In this document: positions 1 through 4,794 of the stretch, in pieces
How positions within the stretch are numbered: position 1 is the stretch's first letter
Layout of the letters: each line of letters opens with the position of its first letter
Source: Pseudofrankia asymbiotica
GTDB taxonomy: Bacteria; Actinomycetota; Actinomycetes; Frankiales; Frankiaceae
Assembly: GCF_001983105.1 (NCBI RefSeq)
Contig: NZ_MOMC01000034.1
Coordinates: forward strand, 103,622-111,397
Direction: 5' to 3'
Length of the DNA: 7,776 nt
The notes under the pieces: model-generated
What the model was told of the DNA's origin: nothing
The model's database searches: none
What the model saw: the letters and a program-made list of their open reading frames with translations, nothing else
Made by a program: the position numbers and the translations under genes

Positions 1-63
1 GCTCGCGGTCACCCTTGGCGGGCTGTCGCGGGGCGCTGACCTGCGGTAACGCCGTTTTGTGCT

Positions 64-95
64 AGTTGAGACAACTCCATGCCGTACTGGCATGG
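64..95 (+). terminator. Two adjacent stem-loops, possible terminator of upstream gene
   Basis: AGTTG (64-68) pairs with CAACT (72-76) around a 3-base loop. Directly abutting it, CCATGCC (77-83) pairs perfectly with GGCATGG (89-95) around a 5-base loop. No T-tract follows, which is common for actinobacterial terminators, but the missing T-tract also means the role is not established. A binding site for a dimeric regulator is an alternative reading. Confidence 0.35.
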
Positions 96-212
96 ATGTG
101 GCGTTCACGGCTGGTCGGCAGACCGGGTGGCCCTTGTGCGTCAGCGGTCTCGCGGTCTCGTAACGCGGCGTTTCGGGCCGGTAAACCTTCTTTGGGTGGG
201 AGCGACCTCCGC

Positions 213-241
213 TAGACCGGCGCGAAAGTACTCGCTAGGTT
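213..241 (+). promoter_or_regulatory. Putative sigma-70-type promoter of mihF
   Basis: TAGACC (213-218) matches four of six bases of the -35 consensus TTGACA. It is followed after 17 bp by TAGGTT (236-241), which fits the actinobacterial -10 pattern TAnnnT. Transcription would start near 248 and leave a 5' untranslated region of about 30 bases, with the ribosome binding site GAGGAGG at 264-270. Spacing is ideal, but the hexamers are only partial matches in a GC-rich background. Confidence 0.4.
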
Positions 242-277
242 GCGCGTCGCGATCACCCCATTTGAGGAGGCGTAACC

Positions 278-598
278 GTGCCCCTGCCGCCCCTGACGCC
301 CGAGCAGCGGGCAGCCGCCCTTGAGAAGGCCGCGCTGGCGCGAAAGCAGCGTGCCGACCTCAAGGAAAGGCTCAAAAAGGCGGAGACGACCTTGGCCGCG
401 GTCTTGGAACAGGCCGAGGAAGACGAGGTCGTCGGCAAGATGAAGGTTTCGGCGGTGCTCGAGTCGCTCCCGGGGGTGGGCCGCGTTCGGGCCCAGCGAA
501 TCCGGGAACGACTCGGCATCAGCCCGACCCGTCGGCTGCGTGGCCTTGGTGCCAAGCAGCGGGCCGCGCTCCTGGAGGAGTTCGGCGCGGCGTCCTGA
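278..598 (+). CDS. mihF: Integration host factor MihF (actinobacterial, H2TH DNA-binding)
   Basis: 106-residue small basic DNA-binding protein of the mycobacterial/streptomycete IHF family. These proteins are nucleoid-associated and are structurally unrelated to the HU-like alpha/beta IHF of E. coli; they bind DNA with little sequence specificity and shape the chromosome. The N-terminal region (about residues 7-50) is a charged, Lys/Arg/Ala-rich helix. The segment GKMKVSAVLESLPGVGRVRA (53-72) and the following RRLRGLG (85-91) make up the helix-two-turn-helix fold, with arginines available for backbone contacts. Length and sequence fit the family from end to end. The GTG start at 278 is chosen because GAGGAGG (264-270) lies 7 bases upstream and the family's typical N-terminus (PLPxLTxEQRAAALEKA) begins there. 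It is probably transcribed alone from the 213-241 promoter and terminated at 620-646. Confidence 0.95.
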   Translation: MPLPPLTPEQRAAALEKAALARKQRADLKERLKKAETTLAAVLEQAEEDEVVGKMKVSAVLESLPGVGRVRAQRIRERLGISPTRRLRGLGAKQRAALLEEFGAAS

Positions 599-619
599 CG
601 AGGGCGCCGGCGCGTCCCT

Positions 620-646
620 CCGCATAGCGCCTCCAGCGCGATGCGG
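620..646 (+). terminator. Stem-loop after mihF, probable terminator
   Basis: CCGCATAGCGC (620-630) pairs with GCGCGATGCGG (636-646): ten base pairs with one A/G mismatch, closing a 5-base loop CTCCA. It lies 21 bases downstream of the mihF stop. There is no T-tract, as expected for many terminators in high-GC actinobacteria. The stem is strong enough to be real structure; the termination role is inferred. Confidence 0.55.
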
Positions 647-784
647 GACCCCTGGGGACTCGCCGGCGGCGTTCGGCGGACATCGTCGGTGGGTTGTGCG
701 TCCCGGTCGTGTCCATGGCCGGGGAGCCGGTGACCACGCTGGGACGGCGGGGCGGTATGCCCTCGCCATGCCTGGCTAGGACAG

Positions 785-847
785 GTCGAGGCCGGCCGGA
801 GCGGGCACCCCGGGGAACCGGGAGGCTCGTCTCCGGCCGGCCTCGGC
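785..847 (+). repeat. Long inverted repeat upstream of gmk
   Basis: CGAGGCCGGCCGGAG (787-801) is the exact reverse complement of 831-845, giving a 15-bp perfect stem. It extends by a U-G pair (786/846) and a G-C pair (785/847). The loop (802-830) is 29 bases and itself contains CCCCGGGG (808-815). The structure ends 63 bases before the gmk ATG. It could be a second terminator for mihF read-through, a gmk leader structure, or a protein-binding palindrome; the sequence does not decide. Confidence 0.65.
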
Positions 848-910
848 GTCCCAGCACTTTGCGCCCCCGCCCGGGGCCAGATTGGCCTCTGGGCGCCCTA
901 AGGTGGGCGG

Positions 911-1456
911 ATGGGTCTCACGGTGCTCTCCGGCCCGTCCGGAGTCGGGAAGGGGACGGTCGTCGCCGCCGTCCGCCGGCTTTTCCCGGACGTCTGGGTG
1001 TCGGTCAGCGCGACCACCCGGGCACCGCGGCCGGGTGAGACCGACGGCGTCGAGTACCACTTCGTCGACGACGACCGGTTCGACCGGATGGTCAAGGACG
1101 GCGAGTTCGTCGAGCACGCCACCTTCGCGGGCAACCGCTACGGCACGCCCCGCGCGCCGCTGGAGCGGCGGCTCGACGACGGGCTGCCCGCGCTGCTGGA
1201 GATCGAGCTTCAGGGTGCCCGCCAGGTGCGCACGGCGATTCCGTCCGCCAGGTTCGTCTTCCTCACCCCGCCCAGCTGGGACGAGCTCGTCCGCCGGCTG
1301 ACCGGGCGGGGCACCGAGCGGCCCGAGGTGATCGAACGCCGGTTGGCCCGCGCCCGGGTCGAGCTCACCGCCGAGCCGGAGTTCGACGCGGTCGTCGTGA
1401 ACGACGACGTCGAGGCCGCGGCGGCCCGGTTGGTATCGTTGCTGATTACCGAGTGA
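911..1456 (+). CDS. gmk: Guanylate kinase
   Basis: Cytosolic GMP kinase (ATP + GMP to ADP + GDP), needed for GTP, dGTP and guanine nucleotide signalling pools. The 181-residue protein begins almost directly with the P-loop GPSGVGKGT (8-16). The GMP-binding segment follows: SATTR (33-37), PRPGE (39-43), DGVEYHF (45-51), EFVEHA (65-70) and NRYGT (75-79). EIELQGA (97-103) is the conserved strand after the GMP domain, and RLTGRGTE (129-136) with R143/R144 is the mobile lid. It is shorter than the E. coli enzyme (about 207) because it lacks N- and C-terminal extensions. ATG at 911 is preceded by AAGGTGGG (900-907), a workable ribosome binding site, though close to the start. It follows mihF as in other actinobacteria, but the 312-base gap suggests separate transcription. 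Confidence 0.96.
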   Translation: MGLTVLSGPSGVGKGTVVAAVRRLFPDVWVSVSATTRAPRPGETDGVEYHFVDDDRFDRMVKDGEFVEHATFAGNRYGTPRAPLERRLDDGLPALLEIELQGARQVRTAIPSARFVFLTPPSWDELVRRLTGRGTERPEVIERRLARARVELTAEPEFDAVVVNDDVEAAAARLVSLLITE

Positions 1457-1459
1457 TCT

Positions 1460-1476
1460 CTGGGGACCACTCCCAG
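1460..1476 (+). terminator. Small hairpin directly after gmk
   Basis: CTGGG (1460-1464) pairs with CCCAG (1472-1476). A1466 can pair with T1471 across a bulged G1465, leaving a 4-base loop. It begins three bases after the gmk stop codon. The short stem and absent T-tract make termination uncertain. Further downstream GGCGGGTTC (1559-1567) and GAACCGCC (1610-1617) can pair with one bulge, so the whole gmk-rpoZ gap is prone to fold. Confidence 0.3.
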
Positions 1477-1627
1477 CCCTCTCGACCACACCGCGTGGCC
1501 CACCGGTCGCCCTCCGGAATGCGGAATCCGGGCGTCCCAAGGTGCCGCGCGGCCGAGAGGCGGGTTCCCCAGGGACTCCGACGACGGGCCTCGTCCGGCC
1601 GCCGTCCTTGAACCGCCAGACCCAGAC

Positions 1628-1658
1628 CTGAGCACCTAGCCATCTGAGCACCTAGCCA
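1628..1658 (+). repeat. 15-bp tandem direct repeat ahead of rpoZ
   Basis: CTGAGCACCTAGCCA occurs twice without mismatch, at 1628-1642 and 1644-1658, with a 16-base period. The second copy ends two bases before the rpoZ ribosome binding site GGAAGGA (1661-1667). Either a recent slippage duplication or paired sites for a regulator would produce this. Confidence 0.8.
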
Positions 1659-1672
1659 CCGGAAGGACCACC

Positions 1673-1954
1673 TTGTCCGGTACACCCGCCCAGCCCGAGG
1701 GCATCACCAACCCGCCGATCGACGAGCTGCTCGAGGCGACCGACTCGAAGTACAGCCTCGTGATCTACGCGGCCAAGCGTGCCCGCCAGATCAACGCCTA
1801 CTACTCGCAGCTGGGCGAGGCCCTGCTGGAGCACGTCGGCCCGCTGGTCGAGACCAGTGCCCAGGAGAAGCCGCTGTCGATCGCGCTGCGCGAGATCAAC
1901 GCGGGCCTCCTCACCCACGAGGCCACTCCCGAGCCGCTCCCGCCTGCCTCCTGA
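1673..1954 (+). CDS. rpoZ: DNA-directed RNA polymerase omega subunit
   Basis: 93-residue omega subunit, which wraps the beta-prime C-terminus and helps assemble and stabilise RNA polymerase. The signature [20 protein letters not shown] (11-30) continues into [11 protein letters not shown] (31-41), the conserved omega core, and [15 protein letters not shown] (66-80) is the typical actinobacterial second block. The tail (81-93) is short and Pro/Glu-rich. The start must be TTG at 1673: the frame is closed by TAG at 1637-1639, and the only ATG, GTG or TTG codon before Val30 is this one. GGAAGGA (1661-1667) sits 5 bases upstream of it. A TTG start is uncommon and may keep output moderate. The stop is 2 bases before coaBC, so the two form an operon. 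Confidence 0.95.
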   Translation: MSGTPAQPEGITNPPIDELLEATDSKYSLVIYAAKRARQINAYYSQLGEALLEHVGPLVETSAQEKPLSIALREINAGLLTHEATPEPLPPAS

Positions 1955-1956
1955 CC

Positions 1957-3192
1957 GTGGAGGGGGCGGGTGGGCGTCCGCGCGTCGTGCTCGGTGTCTC
2001 CGGCGGGATCGCCGCGTACAAGGCGCTGGAGGTGCTGCGCCGGCTCACCGAGTCCGGCCACGACGTCCGCGTGGTGCCCACACCGGCCGCGCTGCGGTTC
2101 GTCGGCGAGGTGACGTGGGCCGCGCTGTCGGGCAGCCCGGTGCACACCGACGTGTGGGCCGACCCGGACGAGGTCGCGCACGTGCGGATCGGCCGTGAGG
2201 CGGACCTCGTGCTCGTCGTTCCCGCCACCGCCGACCTGATGAGCAGGGCCGTCGCCGGCCGCGCCGACGACCTGCTGACCGCGACCCTGCTCACGGCGCG
2301 CTGCCCGGTGCTCTACGCCCCGGCGATGCACACCGAGATGTGGGAGCACCCGGCCACCCGGGCCAACGTCGCCGTGTTGCGCGAGCGGGGCGCGATCGTC
2401 GTCGACCCGGCCGTCGGGCGGCTCACCGGCCCCGACTCCGGCGCCGGGCGGCTGCCCGAGCCGGCCGAGATCGCCGCGCTCGCCCGCGCGGTGCTCGCGC
2501 TCGGCCCGGCCGCCGGGCGGCCCGACCTCGCGGGCCGCCGCGTCGTGGTCAGCGCCGGCGGTACCCGGGAGCACCTCGACCCGGTGCGTTTCCTCGGCAA
2601 CTCCTCCAGCGGCCGCCAGGGCTACGCGCTGGCACGTGCCGCCCTGGCCAGGGGCGCGCGGGTGACCGTCGTCGCGGCCAACGTCGCCCTGCCGGACCCG
2701 GCCGGCGCGACCGTCGTGCGCGTCACCTCGGCGCTCGACCTCCGGGACGCGGTGCACGCCGCCGCGGGGAGCGCCGACGTCGTCGTCATGGCCGCCGCCG
2801 TCGCGGACTTCCGCCCGGCCAAGCCCCAGGACTACAAGATCAAAAAAGAGGGCGGCGTCCCGGCGCCGGTCGAGCTGGAGCCCAACCCGGACGTGCTCGC
2901 CGAGCTGGTCTCCACCCGCGAGGCCCGCCGGCCGGGCCAGCTGCTGGTCGGATTCGCCGCCGAGACCGGTGGCCCGGACGGGTCCGTGCTCGACCTCGGC
3001 CGCGCCAAGCTCGCCCGCAAGAGGGCCGACCTGCTGGTCGTCAACGAGGTCGGGGCCGGGCTCGGCTTCGAGGTCGACCACAACAAGGCCGTCGTCCTGG
3101 GGCTCGACGGCTCGGCGACGACCATCGAGCACACCACCAAGGATCTGCTGGCCCACCGCGTCCTTGACCTGGTCGTTGGTCGCCTCGCGTAG
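1957..3192 (+). CDS. coaBC: Bifunctional phosphopantothenoylcysteine decarboxylase / phosphopantothenate-cysteine ligase
   Basis: 411-residue fusion enzyme for two steps of CoA synthesis: CTP-dependent joining of phosphopantothenate to cysteine (CoaB), then FMN-dependent decarboxylation (CoaC). CoaC is N-terminal (about 9-180), with the FMN-binding VSGGIAAYK (14-22), active-site His75 in HVRIG, VPATADLMSR (88-97) and APAMHTEMW (121-129). CoaB follows, with SAGGTREHLDPVRFLGN (199-215), SSGRQGYA, AAAVADFRP (279-287), KIKK (294-297) and VGFAAET. His125 and Gly158 replace the Asn and Cys of the E. coli enzyme (see findings). The GTG at 1957 lies 2 bases after the rpoZ stop with no purine-rich ribosome binding site, so translation is probably coupled to rpoZ termination. 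The next in-frame GTG (1987) would remove strand residues just before the FMN loop. Confidence 0.95.
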   Translation: MEGAGGRPRVVLGVSGGIAAYKALEVLRRLTESGHDVRVVPTPAALRFVGEVTWAALSGSPVHTDVWADPDEVAHVRIGREADLVLVVPATADLMSRAVAGRADDLLTATLLTARCPVLYAPAMHTEMWEHPATRANVAVLRERGAIVVDPAVGRLTGPDSGAGRLPEPAEIAALARAVLALGPAAGRPDLAGRRVVVSAGGTREHLDPVRFLGNSSSGRQGYALARAALARGARVTVVAANVALPDPAGATVVRVTSALDLRDAVHAAAGSADVVVMAAAVADFRPAKPQDYKIKKEGGVPAPVELEPNPDVLAELVSTREARRPGQLLVGFAAETGGPDGSVLDLGRAKLARKRADLLVVNEVGAGLGFEVDHNKAVVLGLDGSATTIEHTTKDLLAHRVLDLVVGRLA

Positions 3193-3236
3193 GCGCCCGG
3201 CCGAACCGGATTGTTGCGGCGGTGTGAGCTCTCCTG

Positions 3237-3255
3237 GTCACGCCGGTGACACCGG
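3237..3255 (+). repeat. Overlapping alternative hairpins in the metK leader
   Basis: GTCAC (3237-3241) pairs with GTGAC (3246-3250) around GCCG. CCGGT (3243-3247) pairs with ACCGG (3251-3255) around GAC. The two hairpins share bases and cannot form together. Short stems like these are frequent in GC-rich DNA, so no function is claimed. Confidence 0.4.
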
Positions 3256-3265
3256 AATGACGGAC

Positions 3266-3281
3266 GATGAGGCGCCTCGTC
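3266..3281. promoter_or_regulatory. Near-perfect 16-bp palindrome, possible operator of metK
   Basis: GATGAGGCGCCTCGTC is symmetric apart from one T/G position. The inner ten bases (GAGGCGCCTC, 3269-3278) are a perfect palindrome. Its centre lies about 40 bp upstream of the start site expected from the putative -10 at 3302-3307, a usual place for a regulator dimer. No known operator is recognised. Confidence 0.4.
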
Positions 3282-3301
3282 TACCCGTCCGACCGCATCG
3301 G

Positions 3302-3307
3302 TAAACT
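3302..3307 (+). promoter_or_regulatory. Putative -10 element of metK
   Basis: TAAACT fits TAnnnT and lies 45 bases upstream of the metK start, with room for a short leader. No -35 match is visible at 16-19 bp spacing. A similar string, CGGTAAACCTTC (179-190), occurs upstream of mihF. It differs from this site (CGGTAAACTTC, 3299-3309) by one inserted C. Confidence 0.35.
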
Positions 3308-3346
3308 TCGTCAGAATCTGCCGGATCTTTCAGGGGGTACCACCAA

Positions 3347-4543
3347 GTGGCGACGCGCCTGTTCACGTCCGAGTCCGTCACCGAGGGACACCCGGACAAG
3401 ATCGCTGACCAGATCAGTGACGCCATCCTGGACTCGATGCTCAAGGACGACCCGCGTAGCCGGGTCGCCGTCGAGACGCTCATCACCACCGGCCAGGTGC
3501 ACGTCGCCGGTGAGGTGACCACCAAGACCTACGTCGACATCGCCTCGGTCGTCCGGGAGAAGATCCTGGAGATCGGCTACGACTCGTCCAAGAAGGGCTT
3601 CGACGGCCACTCCTGCGGCGTCAGCGTGTCGATCGGCTCGCAGTCGCCCGACATCGCCCAGGGCGTCGACAGCGCGCACGAGAACCGGGTCGGCGGCTCC
3701 ACCGAGGACGAGCTGGACAAGCAGGGCGCCGGCGACCAGGGCCTGATGTTCGGCTTCGCCGTCGACGAGACCCCTGAGCTGATGCCGCTGCCGATCGCGC
3801 TCGCGCACCGGCTGGCCCGGCGCCTCTCCGCGGTCCGCAAGGACGGCCAGGTCGGCTACCTGCGCCCGGACGGCAAGACCCAGGTCACCATCGAGTACGT
3901 CGACGGCAAGCCGGTCCGGCTTGACACCGTCGTCGTCTCGACGCAGCACGCGGCCGACATCGACCTCGACACGCTGCTGGCGCCCGACATCAAGGAGTAC
4001 GTCGTCGACCCCGAGCTGGCGACGCTCGGCATCTCGACCGAGGGTGTCCGGCTGCTGGTGAACCCGACCGGCCGCTTCGAGATCGGCGGCCCGATGGGCG
4101 ACGCCGGCCTCACCGGCCGCAAGATCATCGTCGACACCTACGGCGGCTACGCCCGGCACGGCGGCGGCGCGTTCTCCGGCAAGGACCCGTCCAAGGTCGA
4201 CCGGTCCGCCGCGTACGCCATGCGCTGGGTCGCGAAGAACGTCGTCGCGGCCGGGCTCGCCACCAAGTGCGAGGTGCAGGTCGCCTACGCGATCGGCAAG
4301 GCGCACCCGGTCGGCCTGTTCGTCGAGACCTTCGGCACCGCCGCGGTCCCCGAGGAGCAGATCTCCGACGCCATCAACCGGGTCTTCGACCTGCGCCCGG
4401 CCGCGATCATCCGCGACCTGGACCTGCTCCGCCCGATCTACGCCCCGACCGCCGCGTACGGTCACTTCGGCCGTCCGGAGCTGGACTTCACCTGGGAGTC
4501 CACCAGCCGCGCCGACGCTCTCGCGAAGGCCGTCAAGGGCTAG
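3347..4543 (+). CDS. metK: S-adenosylmethionine synthetase
   Basis: 398-residue cytosolic enzyme making S-adenosylmethionine from methionine and ATP, the methyl donor for the cell. It normally works as a tetramer of dimers-in-pairs with Mg and K ions. All three domains are present. GHPDK (14-18) contains catalytic His15 and metal-binding Asp17. GAGDQG (127-132) is the ATP/methionine signature. GGGAFSGKD (272-280) is the glycine-rich phosphate-binding signature. The C-terminus ([20 protein letters not shown] and on to YGHFGR) is also intact, and the length is normal. GTG at 3347 is chosen because AGGGGGT (3332-3338) is 8 bases upstream and the family N-terminus ([15 protein letters not shown]) follows at once. 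It is 154 bases after coaBC and has its own -10-like element. The hairpins at 4543-4685 likely end the transcript. Confidence 0.97.
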   Translation: MATRLFTSESVTEGHPDKIADQISDAILDSMLKDDPRSRVAVETLITTGQVHVAGEVTTKTYVDIASVVREKILEIGYDSSKKGFDGHSCGVSVSIGSQSPDIAQGVDSAHENRVGGSTEDELDKQGAGDQGLMFGFAVDETPELMPLPIALAHRLARRLSAVRKDGQVGYLRPDGKTQVTIEYVDGKPVRLDTVVVSTQHAADIDLDTLLAPDIKEYVVDPELATLGISTEGVRLLVNPTGRFEIGGPMGDAGLTGRKIIVDTYGGYARHGGGAFSGKDPSKVDRSAAYAMRWVAKNVVAAGLATKCEVQVAYAIGKAHPVGLFVETFGTAAVPEEQISDAINRVFDLRPAAIIRDLDLLRPIYAPTAAYGHFGRPELDFTWESTSRADALAKAVKG

Positions 4544-4617
4544 TGGCCGGCCTGGGCTGAGCCCCGCTCGGAGCCCCCCGCGCTCGCGGCTCCGCGCGGC
4601 AGGGCTTCGCCGGCCAC
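4543..4617 (+). repeat. Structured region immediately after metK
   Basis: GTGGCCGG (4543-4550, starting in the stop codon) is the exact reverse complement of CCGGCCAC (4610-4617). Nested inside, GGAGCC (4570-4575) pairs with GGCTCC (4588-4593). This gives a long, branched stem over about 75 bases. It may help stop transcription or protect the metK messenger 3' end. The role is inferred. Confidence 0.45.
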
Positions 4618-4626
4618 AGGAACACG

Positions 4627-4640
4627 CCTGGCTCGCCAGG
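4627..4640 (+). repeat. CCTGG-CTCG-CCAGG hairpin overlapping the metK terminator
   Basis: CCTGG (4627-4631) pairs perfectly with CCAGG (4636-4640) around a 4-base loop. Its right arm overlaps bases that form the foot of the larger stem at 4635-4685, so the two compete for 4635-4640. Confidence 0.5.
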
Positions 4641-4685
4641 TGTCTGCCCGGTCCCGGTCTCCGGGACCGGGCAGACACGTCTGGC
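4635..4685 (+). terminator. Very strong stem-loop, likely metK terminator
   Basis: An 18-bp perfect stem is formed by 4640-4657 and 4661-4678, with a 3-base TCT loop. Below a 2-base bulge (4679-4680), GCCAG (4635-4639) pairs with CTGGC (4681-4685). It is the strongest secondary structure in the window. No T-run follows, which is normal for intrinsic-type terminators in GC-rich actinobacteria. It sits 91 bases after the metK stop and just ahead of priA, so it should separate the two transcripts. If the upstream GTG at 4699 were the priA start, the stem would end only 13 bases before it. Confidence 0.75.
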
Positions 4686-4794
4686 GGCGTGTCCGCGCGT
4701 GGCGCATCGGGCCTGGTCACGGCCCGGCCGCCGGGCCGGGGCCATCGCGCGCCCGGCGCCGGACCTGTCGGAGCCTCCTGGTACGAATGCCGTC

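Larger units (their letters stand above)
1..277. other. Non-coding leader upstream of mihF
   Basis: I see no gene with recognisable protein similarity here. Two reading frames entering from the left edge stop at 37-39 (TGA) and 47-49 (TAA), so the tail of an upstream gene could lie in the first 50 bases. In related genomes pyrF often precedes mihF, but these few codons are not enough to recognise it. The stretch holds short pseudo-palindromes at 48-56 (AACG-C-CGTT) and 162-172 (AACGC-G-GCGTT), two back-to-back hairpins at 64-95, an 8-bp tandem duplication GCGGTCTC at 144-159, and a promoter-like pair at 213-241 just ahead of mihF. Confidence 0.55.
599..910. other. 312-base mihF-gmk intergenic region
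   Basis: No protein-coding gene is supported: the open frames here overlap neighbours, lack ribosome binding sites and show no recognisable similarity. The region contains two strong stem-loops (620-646 and 785-847, listed separately) and small palindromes such as CCCCTGGGG beginning near 650. I could not find a convincing promoter for gmk. TAAGGT (899-904) fits TAnnnT but overlaps the gmk ribosome binding site, and no -35 match lies at the right distance. Confidence 0.6.

Noticed and set aside
1..49. Possible C-terminus of an upstream gene such as pyrF
   Set aside because: Two frames stop at 37-39 and 47-49, but fewer than 16 codons are visible and none is recognisable, so no partial gene is called.
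79..324. Plus-strand open frame in the mihF leader
   Set aside because: It overlaps the palindromes, the promoter and the mihF start in another frame, lacks a ribosome binding site, and resembles no family.
1801..3156. Long open frame on the minus strand opposite coaBC
   Set aside because: It is antisense to a clear coaBC gene, its product is Arg/Gly/His/Asp-rich with no recognisable domain, and it has no ribosome binding site. Long antisense frames are expected in such GC-rich coding DNA.
3193..3346. SAM riboswitch ahead of metK
   Set aside because: I could not lay out the multi-stem core of any known SAM riboswitch class. Only short local hairpins and one palindrome are present. A covariance search would settle it.
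3311..4720. Long open frame on the minus strand opposite metK
   Set aside because: It is a mirror of the metK codon bias, rich in Arg, Asp, Gly and Val, and it runs through the metK terminator structure. No family similarity is seen.
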